This document shows positions 36,507 through 47,887 of a stretch of 64,000 bases of DNA, piece by piece. The translations under genes were made by a program, and so were the position numbers. The notes beneath the pieces were generated by a model, which saw only the letters and a list, made by a program, of their open reading frames with translations, did no database searches and had not been told where the DNA came from. Location of the stretch: assembly GCF_024868665.1 (NCBI RefSeq), contig NC_079898.1:19030403-19094402 (forward strand). The letters run 5' to 3'. How positions within the stretch are numbered: the first letter of the stretch is position 1; each line of letters begins with the position of its first letter. Origin of the DNA: Triplophysa rosa (Eukaryota; Chordata; Actinopteri; Cypriniformes; Nemacheilidae).

Positions 36507-38000
36507 CTTTTTGACTCCAAGGCCCCCCATTGTATTCAATAATATTCAAAGACCCCTTTCCACTGACATAAACTCAAAAATTCTACCCTATAAAATATTT
36601 TAGAGCTTGACATTAACTGGAAAACAATTATTAATTAGCAAAATGTCTAAATAATAAGAAAAATCTTTTTTTTTTAAACGCCTCGTCTTGAGGCCCCCTT
36701 GGAAGTCAACTGGGTCTCCCTTGTGGGCAGAGGCGTATTAAGACCTCATGGTGCCCCTGGGCAACAGCCCCAGAGGTTCCCCCCATGAACCCACCTACCC
36801 ACACGCAAGAATCCACTCATTAAAAGATTTATATATTAAAAGATTTTATAAGAATGAAACTCAGCAATTTACAATATACTATTTTACAAGAATTACACAT
36901 TAACATGACACTTTTGTAGAAAAGAACACAAAAAACAACTCTTTTCATCAAGCATTTTTAACAATTAGGCCTACTGTAGTTAAGGGGCACCTGCTTTGTG
37001 TTGTAATGTTACATTTCAGGTTTTGATGTAGTGAAAAAAAATCACTAACATTTTTTTAACAAGTGTAAATGTTGTGCGTCCCACAACACACACATACACA
37101 CACTATAGTTTGCATGTATGTTCACATTAAGGGGACAATGGAACAATGTACAGATTTTCAGGACATTGGGACTTTAATTCACCAAAGTGGCATTCACCAG
37201 ATTACAATGTATAGCAAGGTTATTCATAAAAATAACATGAAACGTTATTGTTACTATTTTAACTGCTCTACAGCTATTCAAACGCTCTTTTTAAGCACAG
37301 TATGTGTATATTCTTCTTACTAAACGATCACATAAGTACTAAAATAAAAGTGTAATCCACTAAAAAGGACACGTATGAATTGATTGCTATAGTGATGACA
37401 CCGTTCTTCACTTTCACTTTAAAACCCAGGTTTGGACCTTAAATAGTGGCCTTACCTCCACGTACTATTAGCATACATTGTCGGCACTATAACATCTTAT
37501 TTCTGAAGCATGCCATGTATATATACATTTATTAATCAGTGCTAATCCCCGAATTTTTAGTCGCCGCTACAACAATGCGCTCTGCGTCGTTCCCGCTTCC
37601 ATCTGTTTGAAGATTAAAGTGTAGGCTACACGAAAGACGACTCGCCTCATAACACTCACTTGTGATTGGCTGAATGTTAATTCACTCAAATCTATGTAAC
37701 TAACCAGATAACATGGGCGGGAATATTGGCGGAGGTGTGCCGATGAAGTGCGGAGGACAGAACCATTTTTATCTGAAAGTGGGGGTATTCCCACACATGG
37801 TGCCACGCCTATTTAGCGCAGATGCGTGACTTAAGTCTTAAAAAACAAGTGCTTATGTACATTTATAAAAAATATATATTTTGTATTGCGGGTTTATTTG
37901 GTGCCCCTAAAGTCTTGGTGCCCCTGGGCACTTGCCCAATTGCCCATATGGTTAATCCGCCCCTGCTTGTGGGCCATGGCCCCGCTATCGAGAACCACTG
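36507..38000. mobile_element. Outer hAT-like MITE interrupted by a second hAT
   Basis: The right end reads CGAGAACCACTG, the complement of the CAGTGGTTCTC terminus common in fish hAT elements. An identical 8-bp word GTCTAGAC lies immediately left (36499-36506) and right (38001-38008). The left terminus starts directly at CTTTTTGACTCC, so the outer CAGTGGTTCTC end appears deleted. Once the inner element and its extra 8-bp copy are excluded, about 248 bp remain, including TCCAAGGCCCCCCATTG and GAGGCCCCCTTGGAAGTC. It is non-coding. Confidence 0.8.
36728..37965. mobile_element. Inner non-autonomous hAT element with perfect 8-bp TSD
   Basis: The element starts CAGAGGCGTATTAAG and ends GGTTAATCCGCCCCTG. 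The reverse complement of the right end (CAGGGGCGGATTAACC) matches the left. Further inward, GGTGCCCCTGGGCAACAGCC on the left pairs with the TGGTGCCCCTGGGCACTTGC region on the right. CTTGTGGG flanks it exactly on both sides (36720-36727 and 37966-37973), a perfect hAT-type target duplication. The 1238-bp interior has frames of at most 84 codons and no hAT transposase or dimerisation motif, so it needed a transposase in trans. The perfect duplication implies a younger age than the host element. Confidence 0.9.
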
Positions 38001-38008
38001 GTCTAGAC

Positions 38009-38869
38009 TGAACGCTTCAAAAGATGTTCTGAGTTTATCATTGCTTCTGAATTCACATCCTGTTCAGACAGCCCACACTCTTCAAATCTATACCAACACA
38101 CACGCGCACACAGTGAGGCAAAGACAACCTACTGTATAAAGGTTAACTCTGTTAGTTTATAAACCAAGTTACTCTACAGTATTCATAATCAATGGCATCT
38201 GATTGAAGCTCCTGTGATCTTCAATTTATGTGCAGCACAAAAAACAAGAGAGGTCATTTTGACATCAGACAAGAGAAAGCTTTTATAGTTTTACAGCCTG
38301 TGGTCTCTATGAGCTGTTGGTAAATGTAAAAGCTTTATGTGAAGATTCTTTAATAACTTTTTCGTGTGTGTGGATCCAGAAGGAAAAGAGGGAAGAAAAA
38401 CAGCATACGGCTTTGTGGGTCAGTAAATATTGACAGAATTCTCATTTCTGAATTGTTTCTTTCCCTGTGTCTTTTTATATGTCCCCCTCGCTCTGATCTC
38501 TTCAGGGACACAGTGTTCAAATTACACGCTGATGATCCGGGTTCTAATAGGACACAATCAGCGTACGATAGAAAATCATGCCAATCCATATTCCCTGAAA
38601 GAGTTCTAAAATAGAGGCTTGTATCCTGCTTCACTGATATCAGGATATTTTTCCTTTGCTCTCTCCAAAGCTCTCAGATATTCCTTATTTATGAGTTCCA
38701 TCTGAAAACGCATAAATGTCACAAATGGTTGATTTCACCAATCAGACCTAAAGTAAATAAAGCCCAAAGTTCAAGTTGAACTGAAAACACACTAATAGGA
38801 GATGGCATTGCGTGCCAGAGCACATGGCACAGAAAAGAAGCACTCTCTACAGATGTGTGCAATAGACTG
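38009..38869. other. Unique non-coding sequence
   Basis: No gene is recognised. Frames of 82 and 94 codons lie antisense to each other with no motif. Confidence 0.45.
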
Positions 38870-38884
38870 CGTGTGTGTGTGTGC

Positions 38885-38946
<62 letters not shown>
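38870..38946 (+). repeat. GT microsatellite
   Basis: About 77 bp of almost pure GT repeat with one GCGTGCG interruption near its start. A shorter GT run follows at 39090-39110. An open frame of 128 codons (38968-39354) starts just downstream; its first part is low-complexity. Confidence 0.95.
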
Positions 38947-38947
<1 letters not shown>

Positions 38948-39845
38948 TAAGCACATGTTCTTTGTGAGTGGTTGGGAGTGTGTTTATGAATGTCTATTTG
39001 TGCCCCAGTGTTTGTATGAGTGTGTTTATTCATGTTTGTGTGTGTCTGAGTGTTAGTATGAATGTGTTTATGTGCAGAATGCTTTTATGCTTGTGTGTGT
39101 GTGTGTGTTTTCGCTCTGTTCCCAAAGGGACTGTCTTCTATTTCCCCATTAAAAATAAAGCAGGAACAGTTTACTGCCTGAAAGGTGCAGATGGTAAGGA
39201 TTTTGTGCTGGCCACTCGAATAAACCAGTCAAGTCTACATTTCCTGACAAGGAATGCTGGGATAGGACAGGTTTCGGCTTATGCCCTCCCCATGCTGTTC
39301 TCCGCCCAATTGCAGCTAAATCTAAGCATCAGGGCCCGCTTTGGCAGGAACTGAGAGACTAATGAAATAAAACAGCCGTCATGGCAGCTGAGATTTGCAC
39401 ATCCGGCATTATTCATGGATAAATGTCTGAGAGGGACGAATATTTACTGGGCCTTATTTCTTGTTAAGAACAGTTCTCTTCCATGCCGCACCTTTACGAA
39501 ATCATACAGTTGAACCTGGAAACTCCAATACAGTGAAAATTTCTAGCACTTGTGAAAGAATGCTATAAAATGAGAATGAGTGTTCCAAAGACATCTGTTT
39601 TTTAAGATTGTAAGTTATTTCAGGTAGAAGATGTCACAGATCCTATACATTTAGGTTGTCAAACTCGATGGTTATAACAATTATTAATCATTTCAAAGAA
39701 CATTTTAAAATCTATTTTGACAAGTCCTATTCACACACTAAAACGCATTCTATAATTTGATTTGTGAGGCCACATGTTTTAAACAATTTTGCCTTAAAGA
39801 ACTTTAACAGAGTAGGTATATATTTTGTTCATATAATTTGTAATG
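38947..39845. other. Unique non-coding sequence
   Basis: No gene is supported. The stretch 39290-39480 is repeat-free with balanced composition and could be a conserved non-coding element. No alignment is available. Confidence 0.4.
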
Positions 39846-39950
39846 TAGCTACCTACTTTTTCAAAGGTCCAGAGTATTGTTCAATTAAAAGTTAAAAGTA
39901 AAAGTGTAGTTTTTCAAACAACGCGTTTCAAAGTAGCTACCCAAACACTT
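39846..39950 (-). mobile_element. Partial MITE with GTGTTTGGGTAGCTAC end
   Basis: On the minus strand the sequence starts AGTGTTTGGGTAGCTAC followed by TTTGAAACGCGTTG and an AAGTA/TTAC-rich body. This is the same type of terminus as the element at 13046-13390. Only one end is recognised. Confidence 0.5.
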
Positions 39951-42910
39951 TGGCCTTTTTGCAACCAGCGCCAAAACTGTAACAAACACTGTTTCAAAGT
40001 GCCTCATTTCTTGTTATGAAATTCCTTTGCCATCATGTTTTCTAAAGTAAACCAACCCAAGGCTGTTTCTCCGCTTGATTCAACAGATGAACAGAGAAAA
40101 ATCAGTCCCGTCGCTGTCATGCACTATTCTTTCCTGGCAGTTTGGTCTCAATGAATTTGGCTCTGCTGTGTACCCGACCTCCTCATGTGACTCCTGTATG
40201 TGGACAAACCCTTCCATGTATCTGCAGAAAAATGTGATTCAAACAACGGACGCTTGTAAGGAGCGGCCGCAGTCTACAGAATCATAGCTTTCGGAAACAA
40301 GACACCCACAACGAAAAACAAACACCCAATGCCTCGAAGGGATATCAGTTGCATCTTTATATCTTCTTTTTCCCTTATTCTGAATTCTCTCTCTCTCCAC
40401 TGACAGGCGTGCAAGTGTTTAGGAGAAGCCACAAGGGCTGAATGTAGCCCTAAAGCTACTCTCCCCACAGAGAGAGAGAGGAGGAGGAGGCTCTGTTCCT
40501 CCCTCTGTTTGCTTGTGTGTATTCCTGCTCCGTTACCTTCTCATGGGTAAGAGAGAGAGATAATAGAGGCCGAAAGGAGGGGAAAAGACAGAACACCCCT
40601 GTGAGATTTCAGCATGATTTGCTTCTCATCCTCTGCTCCAGGGCCTACAGGGTGAAGCAAATCCGGCAAATGAAAATCAGCTTTGATCAAACTCTCACTC
40701 ATATACAATGGCTTGAACTCTGAACGTCTGATTACAGATACTGCGAAGGAAAATGAGTTAATGCCCACTTTTATAAACAGATTTCTGAGATGCGAAAGGC
40801 TTTCCTCCCTGATTGGTCCACCAGTTCCGCTAGCCTGTCTTACTCATCCCTTACAGTAAAACTACTGTGGAAGTAATGTTTAATGATGGTTTTAGGTGGT
40901 TATATGGTACCTTGATAAATAATGTCTACTAAATGATCACCAAATTCATATGACAATTGGTTAGTTACCGACTTTAGTTAGAAAAAATCACTTTAATCCA
41001 GTCGAAAGCAGCATGCTTTTGTTTTAGCCTAACCAAGCTCAGCTATCACCTTGACATAACCTGCTGATATGTGCACAAAATCCAAGCCTTACCTGACACA
41101 GCTCTAAGTTTTAGTATCTGAAGTAGTATGTATTATATTTGACTAAATAATGTAATACAATTAAATATTGTATATTTAGTTTCTATACAGTTTCTTATAT
41201 GCTATAGTTTTTATACATTATGATATAAGTAATTCATATAAAATAATAATATAATACAATACATTATAATATAATAAAAATGTAGTAATAAAATAATACT
41301 ATTTTAGTAAATGACAATTTTATTCATAACAAAATATTTTTATCGTTTTACAAATAAATAAAACTCTTTTTTTTCTAAGTCATGTTTCATTTAATCTCAT
41401 TTCTATTGTTATTGTGCAGTAAATAAGTATGTACTGATTTTAGTAAGATACGGCTATTCAAAACGTATATCAGTTTTATTTTATAAATCTGGTGCTGTCC
41501 TTCCAAAACCTTGGATGTTCAAATTCACTGTTTTTCAGGAAAAAGAAAAAACACTTTACTTTTTAAATACTGCGTTATCAAAGTTATCAAGCACTTTTTA
41601 ATACTATTCATTGGTTAGATGTTTGCAGAACTCTGTGACAAACATAAAGGCAGACTTATGGGCATAATAATGATTTATGGCAAAAAATAATATGGAGATA
41701 ATTTCAGAAGGACAGCAGAAACATAATATTATATTTGAAAAATAACATTAATTATTATTTTTTTAAATGTAGTAAAATGAAGTTCTATCAGTTTTATCCC
41801 AGAATGCAATGGTCAATACATGCAGAGATGTTGTTCGTGTGATTGTGTGTGTTTGTAAGGCAGAGATCCAGTTCGGCAGCATGTGGGGGGTGCTGTGATC
41901 GGTTGCCAAGCACAGCACAGAGAAGGAAGCTCCATAGCGACAGGCCAACCGCGGTGTGTTGCCTCCAGCTGGGCCGTGTCACAGCGTGTGTATGTATGAG
42001 AGTTTGAATATGAGTAAATGTGTGTTTGTTCGTGTGCCTTTCTGTGTGTCTATCTTCTGTGGTCCTCTAGCAGGTTGTGCACTATGGAGCGGTCTGTGTT
42101 ACATGGACCACAGAACTATTTGGTCACTGCTGGGACAGTGTTGTGTGTGTGGCGAGTGAGTGATTTTGCAGAGTAGACCTCTTTTTCTCTGCTGTTACAG
42201 ATGACCGGACCATCCAAAAGTGTGTTTGTGTGTGTGCTGTTAACTTTTGACTTGAGAGGTTCTTCTGTATTCATACAGTAGCTTGACTTAAATGACATGG
42301 GGTCCGAGGTCTGTGTCTTGGCTGGGAAACTCTGTCTCAGTGTTAGAAAAAACGGACAGGTCTTTGGGATAAACAGCTAAACAAGCAAAATCCAGGTTGA
42401 CCCAGCTTGGAGACCAGCTTCACCAGTTACAACTAGCAAGGCTAATCGTGGCTATACGATTTCTTCTAAGTAAGGTGACATAACCTCAATCATATATGTA
42501 AATATTAGCATTCCCTCTATTTGCAATTTTATGTCACTTTGAACGTGGCATAAAACCTCTGCCATAACTCACTATGACAAAGTCAAATTTAACCATCCGT
42601 CTTATTTCTATGTTAAAAATCTACACGATGTGCTATGCATGCACTGTGCTGGCCAAAATGAAAAAGATTGACAGACTGTAATGAGAGCACTCCTTTAAAA
42701 TTTACAAAGTGAGAAACTAAACATAAACTATGGTAAGCTCCATCACATAAAATAGCGCATGTATTGCTGTAACCATAATCACTTGCCTATCTTTTACTAC
42801 ATTAGAATACAGATATGTAAGAAAGCAAATGTTTTTATTGGCCAAAGTCCAGGAAGGAGCTCTCTATAGCAGCACATATCCTGACCTCCATCAGTAAGGT
42901 TTAAGCATAG
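39951..42910. other. Unique sequence with an AT-rich low-complexity zone
   Basis: No gene is seen. 41120-41360 is very AT-rich with ATAATATAATA-type strings. ACCAGCTT and CACCAG words near 42395-42435 resemble a common dispersed repeat. Frames stay below 80 codons. Confidence 0.45.
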
Positions 42911-42930
42911 CCCACTAGGGGGCACTGTTG
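42911..42930 (+). promoter_or_regulatory. Candidate CTCF binding motif
   Basis: CCCACTAGGGGGCACTGTTG matches the vertebrate CTCF core (CCACYAGGKGGCRC type) at essentially every informative position. The site is in unique sequence away from the MITEs listed here. Sequence alone cannot show occupancy, and such motifs can be carried by old SINEs. Confidence 0.45.
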
Positions 42931-43366
42931 GTGCTGGCCCTTAAAAGTCATTCAATAAGCCCAGAATCTTTAACTAAGCCTCATTAGTCTTTGTCTTAAC
43001 TATCACCTGCCTCAGTCTGTCATATTTAGCATTATCTGGTGATTTGACTCATCTGCAGAGTGCAACCAGTCAGCAGCGATCTTTAAAGACTTCAGTAATG
43101 AAGTGTGTGTTCAGTGGTTTGTGTAAAGCAAAGGAAGAGAGAGTCAGAAAGAGAGACTTGTGTGTGTGTGTGTGGGGGGGGTATTTGTAAGGGGTGAACT
43201 GGAGTTTTATGGAGTTGGTGAGTGAAAAGATTCTGGTTGGCGAGGTTTTATGTGGTGTGTTCTGGGTACCAGAGAGGTCAGAGCCCAGTGTGCTAGCACA
43301 CAACTCCGCTGTTGATGTAATGAGCGGAAGCCGATCCTATTGCGTGTTTCATTATGTTTTTTAATG
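42931..43366. other. Unique non-coding sequence
   Basis: No gene is seen. A short GT run followed by eight G lies at 43161-43180. Confidence 0.4.
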
Positions 43367-43435
43367 ACATTGTTTACATTTAGATTTATATTCCTGCCAG
43401 ATGCCTTTTACCAAAGATGCTTACTGTAGTGTACA
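43367..43435 (-). repeat. Diverged tail of the abundant teleost repeat
   Basis: The stretch TTTACATTTAGATTTATATT, then GCCAGATGCCTTTTACCAAA and GCTTACTGTAGTG, is the reverse complement of the AAGTCGCTTTGG repeat tail at 7139-7192, with many substitutions. Confidence 0.45.
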
Positions 43436-44629
43436 TACATGAGAGGGAACGATCTGACCAAAGATTGAAGATCTGATCACTATTTAATCCCCATTCTAAT
43501 CACTCATGGTCTGGAATGATGATGTATGGCTTTACGCATAGTCAAACGCCAATGAGCAGGGTCAAGACGAGTCTGTTGACAGACCTTATCTGCGTTCTAA
43601 GAACTGCAATTCAGCAGGCTATTGAACGTGGTCCCCTCCCTCACCACCTCACCAAAAGATCTAAAACAGAACCATGCTCCATAAAAAAACTTAACAACGG
43701 CAATTTTATCTCTCTCTCTGTGGCCAAATAATGTCATTGCTTTGAAATCACAACAAACCATTGATATTTACAGAGCCATAACCAGAACAGACTTACCAAA
43801 CAGACTCGATTCCCCCACACACAGAGGCTGCGTTTTCACCCCAGTAAAACCAGAGAGGCGGTGATTTTTATATTTTTTAATTGTGCAGCAGAACGCTTTG
43901 AAAAATGGCGTCTTATGATTAGAAAGTCATATTTGCAGCTCTGTGGTTGTAAGTCTGGAAGGTAAAAATCCATTATGAGGAATGCAGCTTGGCCAGAGAA
44001 GCGGTGTTTTCCTGCTGGGAAGCTGCAGGGAGAGTTTTGGAGCCTCTGGCATTATGGGGGTCCTTTGAGTGAGCGTTTAGCAAACGTTCTGCCATAATTT
44101 TGTTATGGTGCCACAGAGGCTAATATTCAGCTTGCTACAGTCGCTCTCGCTGCTTTAGCGCATTCATCAACAGTTCGTGTGATTTTTTCACACGCGAAAC
44201 GCGTTCGAAGCCCCTACGGTGTAGCGGTTGGAGCTAAAGCCTCTCTGATGCGCAGCCAGAAGCTGCTAATGGCTCTGTTCTTCACAACAGCGCCGTATTT
44301 CATACATGACACAGTGGATGACAATAGCAGTTCTCTGAAGAAACGATGTACTAAAATCCTTATAGCATGACAAAGGGGACATCAGAGCCATTTCATTCAT
44401 TCCAGTATTATTCGGGTGCTTTCCACTTTAACCACACTGGGGCTGCAGTGTGTGTGTGTTTCCATTTTGTACCCAGAAGTTACACATAACTTCATTTAAG
44501 GATATCCTTAAATGGAAAAATGATTAAAGACATTAAAATAAATTGTTTATGGATACTGTTAGGTTATTATAATACAGTGTATCATCATTTAACATAAACG
44601 TGTGTAGACCTAGACGGTTTCATTGGACG
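43436..44629. other. Unique non-coding sequence with a 22-bp palindrome
   Basis: No gene is seen. A perfect 22-bp palindrome (CATTTAAGGA/TATCCTTAAATG) lies at 44493-44514. A decayed inverted pair AGCCTCTGGCA/CCACAGAGGCT surrounds 44040-44122. Frames stay below 75 codons. Confidence 0.5.
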
Positions 44630-44852
44630 CATGCACTGGCCCGAAGTTAATGTCCGGTCTGTGTTTGGTTATAATATAACATTTATATTTATTTACATTA
44701 ATATTAATTAATATTATAATTTTGTATAATGTATTTTATTGTCAATTGTTTTGTATTCAATTAAACTACTCAACAGTTATAGATTCTTTGCGGAGGTATA
44801 ACGGAAGTTAAGTTTGGCAGCGTTTGTTTATGTTGATGCCACTAAAACGGTC
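44630..44852 (+). repeat. Dispersed repeat R1, uninterrupted copy
   Basis: About 223 bp that align by eye to 49983-50450 once the MITE there is removed. Shared words include GTCCGGTCTG against TTCCGGTCTG, ATAATATAAC, ATTCAATTAAACTACT, TTATAGATT, CGGAAGTTAAGTTTGG and ACTAAAACGG. The target TTAA is intact at 44808-44811. No coding frame is present and I cannot name the family. Confidence 0.7.
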
Positions 44853-44918
44853 TATATAACAAACAAAAGTATATAACAAACAAAAATTGGCGTTTTGTGA
44901 CCACAGCTATAGGAGAAA

Positions 44919-45206
44919 ATAAAGTGGCGAGTTCACCCAAAAAATAAAAAAATCTGTCAGTAAGCCTATTTATTCACTTTTATGTAAAACCTGTATGAAT
45001 TTTTTTCTAGAAAACACAGAAGATATTTTGAAGAACGTTAATAACCAAACAATACGAAACCTCACTGATTTCCACTGTATGAACACAAAACCACTAAGAC
45101 ATTTTGTGTTCCACAGAAGAAAGAGTCATATACAGGATTACAATCACATGAGGATGAATAAATGACAGAATTTTGTTTTTTTGGGGTAGACTACTGTATC
45201 TCTTAA
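44919..45206 (+). mobile_element. TTAA-type MITE, copy 9
   Basis: The left end is ATAAAGTGGCGAGTTCACCC and the right end is TGGGGTAGACTACTG, ending TTAA at 45203-45206. The centre keeps AGAAGATATTTTGAAGAACG and TTTTGTGTTCCACAGAAGAA. The left TTAA has become ATAA. Confidence 0.8.
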
Positions 45207-47869
45207 ATGTGGAACTTGCATTTTTTTTTTACCTCTGATTGGTCAGATCTGGTGTCTTTAGCCTGTTTGACTCTCCGCTCGCCTCACAGGGTTCTTTTGA
45301 GATGCCGGGGTCTGTGCACTGCCTTGGTGAGATCAGGGTTTGATCCTGACAAGCTGGGAAGGGGAACAACAGCAGTCTTTTGCCCAGAATCGGTGCTTCT
45401 GACTGAGCTTGACTTTCAGGGCAACACCCCTCATCTGAAACCCTCCAGAGAGATCACGTAGGGTGTTTCTCACTCGTAAAAAATGTGAGACAATAAAGTG
45501 GCAGAGCGTTCAGCACAGTATAGGCCAAACCATCGCACAGCCAGAGGAACCAAATCAAGTCCAGTACAAAGAAACAAACTGTCAATTTAATTTGGTGGTT
45601 GTTTGAATTGCTCATTTGAACAAACAGTTCTCAAAATCCAGAATGCTGTTTGTTACTAAAACGCATAATCAGAAATGTCTATTTAGGATCTTGGACTTCA
45701 AACAATTTTGACATATCTTAAATTAGTTTATATGAAAGTAACATTCAACCTGATTGAGAGGTTATAAGCAGCAGGCACATCTTCAGGTTATGTTCCTCTC
45801 TCTTTTTCTTTGTCTTTACATGGAGTTTGGTTGCCCGGGTGATGTCATTTTGCACGTAACTGGGTGATGGATGTGAGAGATAATGTATATTAAGTATGTC
45901 CAGCTCCTTGGAAAAAAGAGAGAGAGAAAAGGAAAGAGAAAAAATGGAGAGCGAGCGTTTGAACCGCAGCCCAACAGGATGAGGAAAGTCCCTGCGTAGC
46001 GTCAACACCAGCCCTCCTGAAATGGACCATGTCACTGCGTGGCTGTACAAAACAAAGAACACCGCAACATGGGAAATGAGCAAAGAAAAGAGAGACTCCA
46101 TCCCTGAATCTGTCATTTAACATTTATTAGCAATATCTGTCATGTAATCACCCTCAAGAAGAAAGGAAGACGCAGTCTGTCTTTTCACGTTTCAGATTTG
46201 TGTTGGCAGAGGTCAGAGGTTACGAGAGTTCTGTCTCCAAATGTTTGTTCCTGTTTTCGGTCTCTTAAACTCCAAGCAACCATGAAACATTACGAGAGCG
46301 CTTGCTTTGTCACATTTTGATGAATGTGTCTGTTTAATCCAATCATAAAGCGTAACTGTACAGGTCAATCGTTACATCTACATGCGCTTAACCTGCATGC
46401 ACTCGGCTATAACAATCATTCGTCTTTTTAAGATGTCATCTAAATGCTTTAAGAGAAGTCAGAATAACAAACCATCATCATTTTTTGCAGCTTGCTTCAT
46501 CTAGCATGTGTACAGAACAAACGCATGCAAATCCCAGCTGTAGCGTCTTAATAACTGCACTAGAATGCAAGCTTTATTAATAATAATTTCGTTTAAATAG
46601 AGAGGTTTACGAGATTTCCCAGACAACAGAAACCAAAAATGAGTGACCTGATGAAGTCACCCGACGCCTTTGACCTAAGGGAGCAACTACTATAAAATAG
46701 TTCAGGGTTTCATCTGAGTCACCTGAAGAAAAACCTAGTTTGCTGAAGGTCTCACACAGAGAAGAACTCTGATGTCTCCTAGTTTAGAATCAGCACTTAG
46801 CTCTATGCTTAAGGAATGTTTTACTCTAGAAGGAAACACCATCAATGGTAAAATCGGAGACGCATTCGACAGCAGAGAGTAAACACCAGCCAAACCAAAT
46901 AATCAATCCATCAAAAAAAACAACAACAGCAACTGAGACTTCGTTTTTGAATCGCAGCCCTTTTTTGTACCGAATAATGAAACAATGCCTTGTAAATTTC
47001 CAATGACCCTCAGACAAATAACAGTCTGTTGACGGAAGATGCATTTTACATTCTTTTGGCTTGGGATCCAACAGTTGCCTTCAACAAATTGATTAAAAAG
47101 ACACTTGAAGATGCTGTCAACAGCAACTCCTGCTTTTCAACATATGAACACTCTTGGGTTCCACTTTTTAAAACCGACACTGCCCGAGATTCATAAGAGT
47201 CTGGAGAACTCTGTAGTCAGACCAAGTTTGAGGAATTGGACATATTTCTGAAACAATCTCCCAGACTGCCATTCCAATCATGTGGTTTTAGCCCTTTCTC
47301 TATTAAATGACACCAGGGATTTCCCAAGACTGACGAACAGGGTTGTGGGAAGGTTATCTTTTAACATTTTGTATTTTTTATTGAATATTTGACCAAATCT
47401 TTCCTTTTCTCACTCCTTTGGCTACATAATGTAGATCAGCCTGCTTCTCAAATCTAATAACAAGATTTTCTTTACATTTGACAATCCATTGTTTTCTGCA
47501 GCAGTGTGTATGGCTAATGGCACTTGGATGACTCCCAATTTGTGAATTTACATCTTGGCAATTGCTTTCAACAAGGCAATGAGAGAGAAAGAGTCATTGT
47601 CACAAATGTAACAAATTAGAATGTTACAAATGAGAAAATGCATTCGCAAGACAGCAGGTTCTTGTTAAAAGCATAATGCATTATATGGTTTGGTATGATC
47701 CTGCCAAATGAAAGAAGAAATGATGATCAGGTTGCTTTTTGTTAACACACACCTCTCACACAATCCATGAAATCGGTCTAAACAGAAAAAAGCAGAGGAG
47801 AGACCGATTGTATGTCTGCTTCTGATTGTCCAACAAAATAAGTTACTGTGTGCGTGCGGGTGCGTGCGT
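45207..47869. other. Unique non-coding sequence
   Basis: No gene is supported. A 123-codon minus-strand frame (45745-46116) is low-complexity in part and shows no domain. TATAAAATAG at about 46691 is TATA-like without further promoter evidence. Confidence 0.45.
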
Positions 47870-47887
47870 GAGAGAGAGAGAGAGAGA
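47870..47887 (+). repeat. Short AG microsatellite
   Basis: Nine AG units following a GCGTGCGGGTGCGTGCG stretch. Confidence 0.85.

Noticed and set aside
38802..39056. Cysteine-valine-rich 84-codon frame
   Set aside because: It is the translation of the GT microsatellite and its flank.
44190..44235. GCGTTCGAAGCCCC followed by GTGTAGCGGTTGGAGC as a tRNA-like gene
   Set aside because: The box-like words are in the wrong order for a tRNA.
46691..46700. TATAAAATAG as a TATA box
   Set aside because: No other promoter element or downstream gene; such words are frequent in AT-rich DNA.
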